The notes under the pieces: model-generated
What the model saw: only the letters and a program-made list of their open reading frames with translations
Databases searched by the model: none
Told to the model about the DNA's origin: nothing
Translations under genes and position numbers: made by a program
Part shown: positions 1 to 7,291 of the stretch, piece by piece
Layout: each line of letters starts with the position of its first letter
Numbering within the stretch: position 1 is the first letter of the stretch
From: Actinobacteria bacterium UBA5975
Lineage (GTDB): Bacteria; Actinomycetota; Actinomycetes; Nanopelagicales; Nanopelagicaceae
DNA: 10,648 bases
Direction: 5' to 3'
Assembly (NCBI GenBank): GCA_002430075.1
Contig: DJBN01000104.1
Span: forward strand, 1-10,648

Positions 1-191
1 GCTGCAAGTGGGATTTCAAAAGAGCCAGGGACATAGATAACTTCAATCTCTCTTACATCAGCGAGTGAAAGCGCTCTGGTTGCCCCCGCTATAAGGTCGT
101 TACAGATATCTAGATGCCATGATGATGAGATGATGGCGACCTTTGCTGTGGGGTGCTTTGCAATCTCGATGGTTGGCGCATGTCCTGCCAT
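1..191 (-). CDS. ribH: 6,7-dimethyl-8-ribityllumazine synthase, N-terminal part (cut by window start)
   Basis: Penultimate step of riboflavin synthesis: condenses 5-amino-6-ribitylamino-uracil with 3,4-dihydroxy-2-butanone 4-phosphate to lumazine, normally in a cytosolic icosahedral or pentameric assembly. Only the first 63 codons are present. They begin MAGHAPTIEIAKHP, continue with the first beta strand (KVAIISSSWH, which carries the aromatic substrate-stacking position) and end with the family motif VPGSFEIP. The start ATG (191-189) shares its A with the TAA of ribBA (TAATG), so it is probably translationally coupled as the fourth gene of the operon. The rest of the gene lies to the left of the window. 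Identity is seen directly from the motifs; its activity is inferred from the family. Confidence 0.93.
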   Translation of the reverse strand, partial: MAGHAPTIEIAKHPTAKVAIISSSWHLDICNDLIAGATRALSLADVREIEVIYVPGSFEIPLA

Positions 192-1399
192 TATTTCTCT
201 CCCTTATGTCCTAGACGTTCAGCCTTAGTTGCTAGATATCTCATATTGAATTCATTGGTTTCGATAGTTAAAGATTTCTGAGCACAGGCAATTCCACTAT
301 CAGCTACCGCCTTGACCTTTTCAGGGTTGTTGGTCAGTAGGGTAATAGCGGTGAGATTAAGGCTCTTGAGTATCGCAATCGCCTCAAACCAATCGCGAGA
401 GTCAATAGCATGTCCTAAATGTAAATTGGCATCTACTGTATCGAGCCCATCATTCTGCAAGGCGTACGCCTTTAATTTTTCAGTTAAGCCAATACCGCGA
501 CCTTCATGGTCTCGTAGATAGAGAATATATCCATAGCCGTACTCTTGAATTACCTCGATTGAACGTTGCAGCTGCTGGCCACAATCACATCGTTGTGAAT
601 GGATGACATCGCCGGTGAAGCATTCTGAGTGAAGGCGCACCAATGGGGTCTTATCACCTGAGCCAAAACGCATAACTACTTGCTCACGGTGCTTAAGAGA
701 TGGATAGGTTGCAATGCTCCATAGATCTGTCGCAAGCTGGATATCAACCCATTCAAAATCAAAAGCTGGATAGGTTGGCAGATAAGCAGTCGCCATGAGA
801 GATTCTTGATAGGTGCGAATTTCTTCAATTGAGACAATCGGGATCTGGAATTGCTGCGCGAAGGCGGTAAGAGTTTCACCTCTTGCCATGGAACCGTCTT
901 CTGCCACAATCTCTGAGAGAAGGGCTGCCGGATAGGAACCAGTAAGGGTAGTCAAGGCGATTCCTGCCTCTGTATGTCCGCCTCGTGCCTGCAATCCTTG
1001 CTTATGTGCAATCAGCGGATATATGTGGCCGGGTCTAATGAAATCCCTTGCAAGAGATGTTGGACTTCCAAGGGCTCTAATCGTTGCTGCGCGCTCTGCA
1101 GCACTTACGCCCGTTGTAATTCCTTCTGCTAAATCTACCGAAACGGTAAATGCAGTCTTTCGTACATCTTGGCTCTCTTCGACCATATAGGGAAGCCGCA
1201 TTCGATATGCATGTTCTGCAGTGATTGCAACACACAAAATTCCAGTTGTATGGCGCACCATAAAAGCGGTCTTTTCAGTTGAGGCATGTTCGGCCAACAT
1301 AATGAGGTCACCCTCATTTTCGCGATCGTGCGCATCGACAACAATGAGCATTTCGCCTCTTTGGAATCGATCAAGTGCATCAGTGAAATCAACGTTCAT
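191..1399 (-). CDS. ribBA: Bifunctional 3,4-dihydroxy-2-butanone-4-phosphate synthase / GTP cyclohydrolase II
   Basis: Supplies both precursors of riboflavin. The N-terminal domain (about 1-200) makes 3,4-dihydroxy-2-butanone 4-phosphate from ribulose 5-phosphate; it shows RENEGD at 26-31, TTGVSAAERAAT near 96-106, RPGHIYPL near 122-129 and GGHTEAG at 141-147. The C-terminal domain (about 205-402) opens GTP; it has the zinc ligands C260, C271 and C273 (C-x10-CDC), the EGRGIGL loop near 299-305, and D333-x-R335 matching the catalytic Asp/Arg of E. coli RibA. The length of 402 residues is usual for the fusion. I chose ATG at 1399 over the in-frame TTG at 1402 because GGGAG lies six bases before the ATG. 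The start overlaps the ribE 3' end by 11 bases, implying coupling. The stretch linking the domains (about 203-245) looks less conserved than the rest. Confidence 0.95.
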   Translation of the reverse strand: MNVDFTDALDRFQRGEMLIVVDAHDRENEGDLIMLAEHASTEKTAFMVRHTTGILCVAITAEHAYRMRLPYMVEESQDVRKTAFTVSVDLAEGITTGVSAAERAATIRALGSPTSLARDFIRPGHIYPLIAHKQGLQARGGHTEAGIALTTLTGSYPAALLSEIVAEDGSMARGETLTAFAQQFQIPIVSIEEIRTYQESLMATAYLPTYPAFDFEWVDIQLATDLWSIATYPSLKHREQVVMRFGSGDKTPLVRLHSECFTGDVIHSQRCDCGQQLQRSIEVIQEYGYGYILYLRDHEGRGIGLTEKLKAYALQNDGLDTVDANLHLGHAIDSRDWFEAIAILKSLNLTAITLLTNNPEKVKAVADSGIACAQKSLTIETNEFNMRYLATKAERLGHKGEK

Positions 1400-2000
1400 C
1401 AATGGCTCCCTTAGCTATGAGCCGTTCGACATATTTGGCCAAGATATCTACCTCAACATTGACTAGGTCCCCTGGTTTCTTATCTGACAAATTTGTATTG
1501 GCTAAGGTTTCAGGAATCAACCACACAGTTATCGTGTTACTGGAATCATCGAGTGCACCAACTGTGAGCGAAACACCGTCGAGTGTGATTGAGCCTTGCG
1601 CCACCACATATTTCATCAGATGCTCTGGCGCTTGGATATCACACTGCGCCCATTTTTCACCAGGTAGCACCTGCTGAACTGTTGCTGTGCCATCGACATG
1701 ACCTTGCACGATATGTCCGCCCATGCGCATATCCATCTTTGCGGCTAGTTCGAGATTGACAGTAGAGCCAATTTCTAGCTGAGCAAGCGAGGTAAGCGAA
1801 AGCGTTTGGACCATGACATCTGCTGTAAAACTATCGGCTATTATCGAGGTGGCAGTTAAACATGTTCCATTCACCGCGATTGAGTCGCCAAGAGCTAGCT
1901 CTAGCAATGACTTGGGGGCTTTAATAGTAAAGAGTGCTGAGCTTTCACCTCGTGCAATCTGGGTTACGGTTCCAAGTTCGGTTATAAGTCCTGTAAACAT
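1389..2000 (-). CDS. ribE: Riboflavin synthase alpha chain
   Basis: Last step of riboflavin synthesis: dismutation of two 6,7-dimethyl-8-ribityllumazine molecules into riboflavin and the pyrimidine precursor, which is recycled. At 203 residues it has the usual two tandem lumazine-binding barrels. The first opens with the hallmark MFTGLITELG and carries NGTCLT (44-49); the second starts around GGHIVQGHVDG (94-104) and carries LDGVSLTV (140-147). The conserved N-terminal MFTG fixes the start. The ATG at 2000 follows the ribD stop with no gap (TAAATG), and an AAGGGG ribosome binding site lies inside the end of ribD. It is the second gene of the operon. Some groups name this gene ribC. Confidence 0.95.
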   Translation of the reverse strand: MFTGLITELGTVTQIARGESSALFTIKAPKSLLELALGDSIAVNGTCLTATSIIADSFTADVMVQTLSLTSLAQLEIGSTVNLELAAKMDMRMGGHIVQGHVDGTATVQQVLPGEKWAQCDIQAPEHLMKYVVAQGSITLDGVSLTVGALDDSSNTITVWLIPETLANTNLSDKKPGDLVNVEVDILAKYVERLIAKGAIDER

Positions 2001-2996
2001 TTAGCGCCCCTTCACTCGATAGTGAGCTTTGATATCGCTCCCACATGGTTGGACAGCCAGAAGTTCGAGTTCAAGGTGATCATCAAGGGTAGAAATTCCT
2101 ATGTGGCTGATAAATTCCTTACCCGCACCGAGAATTTTTGGAGCCTGATAAATAAGAATTTCATCGATATTTCCAGAAGCTACCAGCGCACTTCCAAGAG
2201 TTGGCCCTGCCTCAACCAGGACTTGCGAGAAATCTTGCGCAGTAAGGGTCTGCATCAGCTCTGGAACGGAGCGAGATTTAATAATGAGAGTACGGGCCTG
2301 GTCATCGAAAATATGGCTACTGGATGGGATTTCTTGTTCTCCAACAACGATGCGAACTGGGCGGGAAGTAAAACCCCTAGGAATCAAATGCGGGTTATCA
2401 ATAAGAGCCGTGTTGGTGCCGATAAGAATTGCATCAGATTGCGCTCGTAGTTGTTGGACATCTGCTCGAGAAATTTCATTTGAAATCCATTGAGATGTTC
2501 CATCACTTGCTGCAACTTTTCCATCGAGAGTAGCCGCGATTTTCCAGATCATTAGTGGTCGGCCGGTCAGAATTTTATGGAGCCATGCTCGTTGTATAAA
2601 TTCGAGTTCCGGGCTGTGGCGATATTCAACGTTGATTCCGGCGGCGCGAAGAAGCGCTTCTCCCCCGGCAGCTACCGGATTGGGATCTTTGACGGCGTAA
2701 ATAACAGATGTAATTCCAGCTTCAATAATTGCCGATGTGCATGCAGGTGTCTTGCTGCTATGTGCGCACGGTTGAAGGGATACAACAATGGTTGCACCGA
2801 TTGTCTTTGCTCCAGCTTTCTTAATTGCTACAACTTCTGCATGATCCGGTGAATGTGTTCGATCATGAAAGCCATCAGAGATGAGTGCGCCATCGGATGT
2901 ATAGATGGCAGCTGCCACATTGGGGTTGGGAGAAGTTCGCCCTAAGCCCTGCAGGCAGAGTGACGATAGATGCGCGTAGGCGTCATCGATAAACAT
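2001..2996 (-). CDS. ribD: Bifunctional pyrimidine deaminase / reductase
   Basis: Converts the GTP cyclohydrolase II product to 5-amino-6-ribitylamino-uracil phosphate by deamination and then NADPH-dependent reduction. The deaminase domain (about 1-145) has the zinc site H52-A53-E54 and the P76-C77 ... P-A-C86 motif, plus DPNPVAAGG near 104-112. The reductase domain (about 146-331) starts [16 protein letters not shown] and has [14 protein letters not shown], a standard nucleotide-pocket region. The length of 331 residues is at the short end of normal for RibD. The conserved family start around NPN (24-26) supports ATG at 2996. It is the first gene of the riboflavin operon, 14 bases after the riboswitch aptamer, so it is directly under FMN control. 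Confidence 0.95.
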   Translation of the reverse strand: MFIDDAYAHLSSLCLQGLGRTSPNPNVAAAIYTSDGALISDGFHDRTHSPDHAEVVAIKKAGAKTIGATIVVSLQPCAHSSKTPACTSAIIEAGITSVIYAVKDPNPVAAGGEALLRAAGINVEYRHSPELEFIQRAWLHKILTGRPLMIWKIAATLDGKVAASDGTSQWISNEISRADVQQLRAQSDAILIGTNTALIDNPHLIPRGFTSRPVRIVVGEQEIPSSSHIFDDQARTLIIKSRSVPELMQTLTAQDFSQVLVEAGPTLGSALVASGNIDEILIYQAPKILGAGKEFISHIGISTLDDHLELELLAVQPCGSDIKAHYRVKGR

Positions 2997-3010
2997 GGTG
3001 CACCGATTCC

Positions 3011-3136
3011 GCTGTTATCTCTCATCCGGACTTTAACCGTCGGTCTCAGAGTTTCACTGAGTCAACCGCCCACTGGATGTGTGCGGGTCGCGGACTATAA
3101 CCGCCGGTTCGAAATTACATCGACCCCGATAACAAC
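3011..3136 (-). promoter_or_regulatory. FMN riboswitch (RFN element) of the riboflavin operon
   Basis: Reading the minus strand, the conserved RFN blocks are present in order: ACCGGCGGT-ATAGTCCGCGACCC, a variable arm, CTCAGTGAAACTCTGAGACC, CGACGGTTAAAGTCCGGATG and AGAGA. The closing P1 helix can be drawn as nine pairs: minus-strand GTTGTTATC (3136-3128) with GATAACAGC (3019-3011), including one G-U. One loop that usually reads TGAAATT reads TGTAATT here, closed by a TCGA/TCGA stem. Only 14 bases separate P1 from the ribD ATG, so there is no room for an intrinsic terminator. Control is most likely at translation initiation. Confidence 0.95.
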
Positions 3137-3142
3137 ACCCCT

Positions 3143-3172
3143 ATTCTAATGCAAAACCCCCGCCGAGGTTAA
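3143..3172 (-). promoter_or_regulatory. Predicted promoter of the riboflavin operon
   Basis: On the minus strand a -10 like hexamer TAGAAT (3148-3143, one mismatch to TATAAT) is preceded, 18 bases upstream, by TTAACC (3172-3167, four of six matches to TTGACA). A transcript starting about seven bases after the -10 would begin almost exactly at the first base of riboswitch P1 (3136). The -35 hexamer coincides with the loop of the nrdJ terminator. The match is by eye. Confidence 0.5.
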
Positions 3173-3186
3173 TCGGCGGGGTTTTT
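3153..3186 (-). terminator. Intrinsic terminator of nrdR-nrdJ
   Basis: Inverted repeat with a nine-pair GC-rich stem (plus strand CCCCGCCGA 3158-3166 with TCGGCGGGG 3173-3181), loop GGTTAA, and flanking A and T runs (AAAA 3153-3156, TTTTT 3182-3186). Read on minus it follows the nrdJ stop by about 33 bases and ends in TTTT. It is symmetrical enough to act on both strands, but no plus-strand transcript is evident upstream. Confidence 0.85.
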
Positions 3187-3218
3187 GAACGGGGCTGGTT
3201 AAGTTTTACTTCTTACTA

Positions 3219-6056
3219 TTAGCTGCAACCAGATGTGTTGCCACACCCTTCGCATACAAAGCAAGCACCTGCCATACGCATCTTGACGCCACATGTCATA
3301 CAGAGAGGCGCATCAGATTTGATTCCCATAGATTCTAGGAGATCAGAAGATGAACCAATTGTTGGAGCAAGTGGAGCAGCAGGTGCTGCTTCAATCTTTA
3401 CCGCAACCGGCTTTGGTGCTTCAACCTTTACAGGCGCAGCTACCACCGCAGGCGCAACCGCTTTTGGGGTATCAGCACTCGCAACAGGTGCGTACTCGCC
3501 ACCGTTATCGAGCGCGGCTTGGCGCTCTGCTGATGTGTAGAGACCCATTGCTGAACGTTGTTCGAATGGAAGGTAATCGAGTGCTAAGCGACGGAAGATG
3601 TAATCCATCATGGATTGCGCCATGCGGATATCTGCATCATCTGTCATGCCTGCTGGCTCGAAGCGAAGGTTGGTGAACTTCTCAACGAATGTCTCAAGAG
3701 GTACTCCGTATTGAAGACCAATTGATACTGCGATTGAGAATGCATCCATAACGCCTGCAAGAGTTGAACCTTGCTTACCAAGCTTTAAGAATACTTCGCC
3801 GAGTGCACCATCTGCATATGCGCCAGCAGTCATGTAACCCTCTGCCCCGCCTACTGCAAATGATGTTGTCGTTGCAGGACGTGACTTAGGAAGACGCTTA
3901 CGAACAGGAGTTGCTGCAGCTTCTACTGGAGCGTCCTTCTTCTTCGCCTTGCCATCTGAAAGTGGCTGACCGACCTTGCAGTTATCGCGATAAACAGCGA
4001 GCGCCTTAAGGCCGAGCTTCCAACCTTCGTAGTAAACCTCTTCAACCTCTTCAACAGTTGCATCTTCTGGAAGGTTAACGGTCTTTGAGATTGCACCCGA
4101 TAGGAATGGCTGGCATGCAGCCATCATGCGGACGTGGCCCATTGGAGCAATTGAACGTGCTCCAAGTGCGCAATCGAAGATGTCGTAGTGCTCTTGCTTT
4201 AGCCCTGGAGCATCGATGACGTGGCCATTTGATGCGATGAATTCAACGATCGCTTCGATGGTCTCTTCGGTGTATCCGAGCTTGCGAAGTGCTTGTGGAA
4301 CTGTCTGGTTAACGATCTGCATGGATCCGCCACCGACAAGCTTCTTGAACTTAACGAGTGAGAAGTCTGGCTCAATACCTGTTGTATCGCAATCCATCAT
4401 CAAACCAATTGTTCCTGTTGGAGCAAGTACTGAGATCTGCGCGTTGCGCCATCCATTCTTATCTCCTGTTGTAAGGCATGCATCCCACGCCCTGTTGGCC
4501 TCTGTCCATACATCGATATCAAGAGTTGATACTGACTTTGCAGATGATGACGCTGATGCATGCTTGCGCATAACGCGAGAGTGAGCTGAAGCATTACGTG
4601 CAAAGCCATCGTATGGACCAACAATTGCTGCAAGTTCTGCAGAACGCTTGTAGGTAATACCTGACATCAAGGATGTTATTGCGCCAGCAAGTGCGCGTCC
4701 ACCTTCAGAGTCATATGCAAGACCTGATGCCATAAGAAGGGCGCCAAGGTTTGCATATCCGATTCCGAGCTGGCGGTATGCGCGAGTTGTCTCAGTAATT
4801 GCCTGCGTTGGGAAGTCTGCGAAACAGATTGAGATATCCATCGCGGTGATGATCATCTCTGCAGCCTTACCGAATGTCTTTGCATCAAATGAACCATCTG
4901 ACTTGAGGAACTTCATCAAGTTAAGAGATGCCAAGTTACATGATGAGTTATCAAGTGACATGTACTCAGAGCAAGGGTTAGACGCATTGATGCGCCCTGT
5001 CTCTGGGTTGGTGTGCCAATCATTGATGGTGTCGTCATATTGAATTCCAGGATCAGCACATGCCCATGCAGCTTCTGCCATCTTGCGGAAGAGCTTGCGT
5101 GCATCTGTTGTCTCGAGGACTTCACCCGTTGAGCGAGCCTTCAGACCGAATTCAGTTCCTGCTTCATATGCGCGCATAAATTCATCGCTGACACGGACTG
5201 AGTTATTTGCATTCTGATACTGAACAGAGATGATGTCTTTTCCACCGAGGTCCATATCAAAACCAGCATCGCGTAGAGCGCGGATTTTCTGCTCTTCTGC
5301 AACCTTAGTTTCGATGAACTCTTCGATATCTGGGTGATCAACGTCGAGAACAACCATCTTTGCGGCGCGTCGGGTTGCGCCCCCTGACTTAATTGTTCCA
5401 GCTGATGCATCAGCACCGCGCATAAATGAAACTGGGCCAGAGGCTGTTCCACCTGATTTGAGAAGTTCCTTTGAAGAACGAATACGTGACAAGTTAAGGC
5501 CGGCACCAGATCCGCCCTTGAAGATCATTCCTTCTTCGCGATACCAGTTAAGAATTGAGTCCATAGTGTCGTCAACAGACAAGATGAAGCATGCAGATAC
5601 TTGCTGTGGGGCAGCAGTTCCGACGTTAAACCAGACTGGGGAGTTGAATGAGAAAATTTGATGCATCAGCATGTGCGTGAGTTCGTGTTCGAAAATTGTT
5701 GCATCGTTATCTGTTGCAAAGTAACCGAATTCTTTTCCGGCCTTTACATAGGTAAGTACAACGCGATCGATGACCTGCTTAAGAGACCATTCGCGATTTT
5801 CGGCACCGACTGCGCCACGGAAGTACTTGGTCGTTACGATCGTTGATGCATTCACTGACCAAAAGTCAGGGTATTCAACGCCGCGTTGTTCGAAAACAAC
5901 TTCGCCCGTCCTCCAATTCTGCTGAACAACGTCGCGGCGTTCCCACTTGACTGTGTCATAAGGATGTACGCCTTCTATTGTGTAAATACGTTCGACTGTC
6001 AGCGACTTTGCGCCCTTGATCTTCGAAGTTGGTCGATTGATGACCGTGTCTGACAT
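3219..6056 (-). CDS. nrdJ: Vitamin B12-dependent (class II) ribonucleoside-diphosphate reductase
   Basis: Reduces ribonucleotides to deoxyribonucleotides using adenosylcobalamin to make the active-site thiyl radical; oxygen independent. At 945 residues it has the long actinobacterial NrdJ layout. The catalytic barrel shows C156 (VSACFIL), N360-x-C362-x-E364 in NPCSEY and C373 (SSCNLASLNL). The 11-residue C362/C373 spacing matches the thiyl and paired cysteines of class II enzymes. GGSGAGLNLSRIRS (181-194) and APTGTIGLMM (545-554) are further family blocks. After the barrel comes an A/P/V/K-rich linker (about 857-900), then a cysteine-rich tail (C919, C922, C932, C935, C938, C944) expected to re-reduce the active site and bind zinc. 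ATG at 6056 follows the nrdR stop by three bases, with GGGGAA upstream, so the two are one operon. No B12 riboswitch is seen. Confidence 0.97.
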   Translation of the reverse strand: MSDTVINRPTSKIKGAKSLTVERIYTIEGVHPYDTVKWERRDVVQQNWRTGEVVFEQRGVEYPDFWSVNASTIVTTKYFRGAVGAENREWSLKQVIDRVVLTYVKAGKEFGYFATDNDATIFEHELTHMLMHQIFSFNSPVWFNVGTAAPQQVSACFILSVDDTMDSILNWYREEGMIFKGGSGAGLNLSRIRSSKELLKSGGTASGPVSFMRGADASAGTIKSGGATRRAAKMVVLDVDHPDIEEFIETKVAEEQKIRALRDAGFDMDLGGKDIISVQYQNANNSVRVSDEFMRAYEAGTEFGLKARSTGEVLETTDARKLFRKMAEAAWACADPGIQYDDTINDWHTNPETGRINASNPCSEYMSLDNSSCNLASLNLMKFLKSDGSFDAKTFGKAAEMIITAMDISICFADFPTQAITETTRAYRQLGIGYANLGALLMASGLAYDSEGGRALAGAITSLMSGITYKRSAELAAIVGPYDGFARNASAHSRVMRKHASASSSAKSVSTLDIDVWTEANRAWDACLTTGDKNGWRNAQISVLAPTGTIGLMMDCDTTGIEPDFSLVKFKKLVGGGSMQIVNQTVPQALRKLGYTEETIEAIVEFIASNGHVIDAPGLKQEHYDIFDCALGARSIAPMGHVRMMAACQPFLSGAISKTVNLPEDATVEEVEEVYYEGWKLGLKALAVYRDNCKVGQPLSDGKAKKKDAPVEAAATPVRKRLPKSRPATTTSFAVGGAEGYMTAGAYADGALGEVFLKLGKQGSTLAGVMDAFSIAVSIGLQYGVPLETFVEKFTNLRFEPAGMTDDADIRMAQSMMDYIFRRLALDYLPFEQRSAMGLYTSAERQAALDNGGEYAPVASADTPKAVAPAVVAAPVKVEAPKPVAVKIEAAPAAPLAPTIGSSSDLLESMGIKSDAPLCMTCGVKMRMAGACFVCEGCGNTSGCS

Positions 6057-6059
6057 ATG

Positions 6060-6584
6060 TTATTTCCCCGTCTTCTGATTGCTTGTTGACATTACTGGCT
6101 TGACTGCTGATCTTTCTGGTGTCACCTGATGTGCATTCGAAGGAAGGGCGCGGAGAAGTGCAATCTCGCCTTCGAAATCTTCAAGGGAGGCAAAGTTACG
6201 GTACACAGACGCGTATCGGAGGTAGGCCACCTCATCGAGTTCGCGTAGTGGCGCAAGAATTGCTAGCCCTACCTCTTGTGCTTCGATCTCTGCTTGGCCC
6301 GTTGAGCGAAGGGTTTCTTCTACTCGCTGAGCTAAGAGGACCAAATCATCTTCATCTACTGGCCGACCTTGGCACGCCTTGCGGACGCCGACAAGTACTT
6401 TCTCGCGGCTAAAAGGTTCAGTAGCACCTGATCGCTTAATGATGTTGAGCAGGGCTACCTCTTGTGTAGAAAAGCGCTGTCCACATTTAGGGCATTCGCG
6501 GCGGCGGCGGATTTCTGTGCCATCAACGACCGGACGGGAGTCAACGACTCGGGAATCATCATGTCTGCAGAACGGACAAATCAT
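6060..6584 (-). CDS. nrdR: Transcriptional repressor NrdR
   Basis: ATP/dATP-sensing repressor of ribonucleotide reductase genes. The protein begins [18 protein letters not shown], the family start. Its N-terminal zinc ribbon uses C3, C6, C31 and C34 (CPFC ... CPKC), with the basic EIRRRREC segment expected to contact DNA. An ATP-cone domain follows (about 46-136), ending [18 protein letters not shown] low-conservation tail of about 20 residues after position 150 makes it 174 residues, somewhat longer than the usual 150 or so. ATG at 6584 gives the conserved N terminus; GGGAG lies ten bases upstream. nrdJ follows three bases after the stop, and two NrdR-box-like palindromes precede the gene, so it probably represses its own operon. 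Confidence 0.97.
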   Translation of the reverse strand: MICPFCRHDDSRVVDSRPVVDGTEIRRRRECPKCGQRFSTQEVALLNIIKRSGATEPFSREKVLVGVRKACQGRPVDEDDLVLLAQRVEETLRSTGQAEIEAQEVGLAILAPLRELDEVAYLRYASVYRNFASLEDFEGEIALLRALPSNAHQVTPERSAVKPVMSTSNQKTGK

Positions 6585-6661
6585 CTCGGCGTGTCTCCCT
6601 TCGAAATACTCGATATTCTCATTTTTAGCTGTATTGGCGAATTGGCAAAACTACCGTAAAA

Positions 6662-6677
6662 ACACTACTTATGGAAG
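6662..6677 (-). promoter_or_regulatory. Proximal NrdR-box-like site
   Basis: The plus strand reads ACACTACTTATGGAAG, matching about 10 of 16 positions of the published NrdR box consensus (acaCwAtATaTwGtgt), with the left half near perfect. It lies exactly 31 bp from the second site, about three helical turns, the paired arrangement known for NrdR operators. Confidence 0.7.
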
Positions 6678-6692
6678 TTTTATTCGTTTCGA

Positions 6693-6708
6693 CCCCTACA
6701 TCTAGTGG
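6693..6708 (-). promoter_or_regulatory. Distal NrdR-box-like site
   Basis: The plus strand reads CCCCTACATCTAGTGG, matching 11 of 16 consensus positions and all of the core CTA-n-AT-n-TAG. On minus, a -10 like TATAGT (6716-6711) lies just upstream. If that is the nrdR promoter, transcription would start inside this box, so bound NrdR would block initiation. I see no good -35 for it. Confidence 0.75.
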
Positions 6709-6779
6709 GAACTATAAAGCATTTCTTGAGGCTTTGCCGCATGAGTAATAAGAGACGGCGCGTGTCGCGCGAAAAAAAC

Positions 6780-7142
6780 TTATCGAAGCGGGATTCGAAG
6801 CTTCTGGCCTGTTGCAACATCCACTGATGCAAGTGAGTTGACCGAGATGATCTCAGAGACGAGCGAGCGCACATCGCCTCCGCCTGCCAGGCGGTTAGCT
6901 AGCGACCAGACCGTCTCTCCAGGGGCCACAGTCACGCTCACGAATGAGCCTGCATGGACTGAGGCGCTACCGGTACCCGTCCCGGCCTTGGCGCTGACGA
7001 GAGATCCTAGGACGATAGCGAGAGAGAGAACCACAATGGTGCGAGCTAGGCGGCCACGACGATTAAGAGTAATCGCAGACGGATTGGCCAGAAAGCCTTG
7101 TAAATCAATGACTTTAGAGTGGTCAATGGTTATAGCGCTCAT
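6780..7142 (-). CDS. Small membrane-anchored LysM protein, likely SOS-induced division inhibitor (YneA/DivS type)
   Basis: A 120-residue protein. A basic N-terminal stretch (LNRRGRLAR, 26-34) is followed by one hydrophobic segment (about 35-50, TIVVLSLAIVLGSLVS), then a Gly/Ser/Thr-rich linker and a C-terminal LysM domain (about 68-120, starting VTVAPGETVWSLANRL and ending GQKLRIPLR). It should be anchored in the membrane with LysM outside, touching peptidoglycan. A LysM or small membrane protein divergent from lexA is the arrangement of yneA in Bacillus and divS in Corynebacterium, both SOS-induced cell-division suppressors; the role here is inferred from that. I chose ATG at 7142 because GAGAG precedes it. 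An in-frame ATG at 7193 lies inside a LexA box and cannot be the start. nrdR follows downstream without a clear terminator. Confidence 0.85.
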   Translation of the reverse strand: MSAITIDHSKVIDLQGFLANPSAITLNRRGRLARTIVVLSLAIVLGSLVSAKAGTGTGSASVHAGSFVSVTVAPGETVWSLANRLAGGGDVRSLVSEIISVNSLASVDVATGQKLRIPLR

Positions 7143-7185
7143 GGTTCGTCTCTCTTTGCTACCGACTAAACCTTGGGGAAGGTTT

Positions 7186-7201
7186 TCGAACACTTGTTCG
7201 A
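7186..7201. promoter_or_regulatory. LexA-binding SOS box 1 (LysM gene side)
   Basis: TCGAACACTTGTTCGA is a perfect match to the actinobacterial SOS box TCGAAC-N4-GTTCGA. It lies just downstream of the predicted LysM gene promoter, about at the transcription start, so bound LexA should block it. Confidence 0.95.
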
Positions 7202-7208
7202 TAGGAAA

Positions 7209-7237
7209 ACCATATACCCAGCCACCGACATGGTCAA
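7209..7237 (-). promoter_or_regulatory. Predicted promoter of the LysM gene
   Basis: On the minus strand TTGACC (7237-7232, five of six to TTGACA), a 17-base spacer and TATGGT (7214-7209, four of six to TATAAT). The predicted start at about 7202 falls at the edge of SOS box 1. Confidence 0.65.
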
Positions 7238-7244
7238 CTATTTT

Positions 7245-7260
7245 TCGAACATATGTTTGA
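7245..7260. promoter_or_regulatory. LexA-binding SOS box 2 (lexA side)
   Basis: TCGAACATATGTTTGA has one mismatch to the palindromic consensus. It lies 32 bases before the chosen lexA start, and its centre is 59 bp from the centre of box 1. A possible lexA -10 (TATGTT, 7252-7257) is inside it, which would give autorepression by direct occlusion. No convincing -35 is seen. Confidence 0.92.
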
Positions 7261-7291
7261 ATTTATCCCCAACCTGTGGAATCATCTGTGC

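Noticed and set aside
3235..6412. Long open frames on plus inside nrdJ and nrdR
   Set aside because: They have no recognisable motifs, have odd composition and lie opposite unmistakable conserved genes.
6758..6778. GCGCG-TGT-CGCGC hairpin beside a run of seven A as a terminator of the LysM gene
   Set aside because: On the minus strand the T run comes before the hairpin, the wrong order for an intrinsic terminator, and no plus-strand transcript is evident here.
6585..6779. Cobalamin riboswitch upstream of nrdR-nrdJ
   Set aside because: I looked for a B12-box-like conserved block and found none; the region is short and is better explained by the NrdR boxes.
7143..7193. Upstream in-frame ATG extending the LysM protein by 17 residues
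   Set aside because: The ATG lies in SOS box 1, while ATG at 7142 has a ribosome binding site and gives a normal topology.
7253..7291. Upstream in-frame ATG extending LexA by 13 residues
   Set aside because: The ATG lies inside SOS box 2 and overlaps the probable -10; the extension does not resemble LexA N termini.
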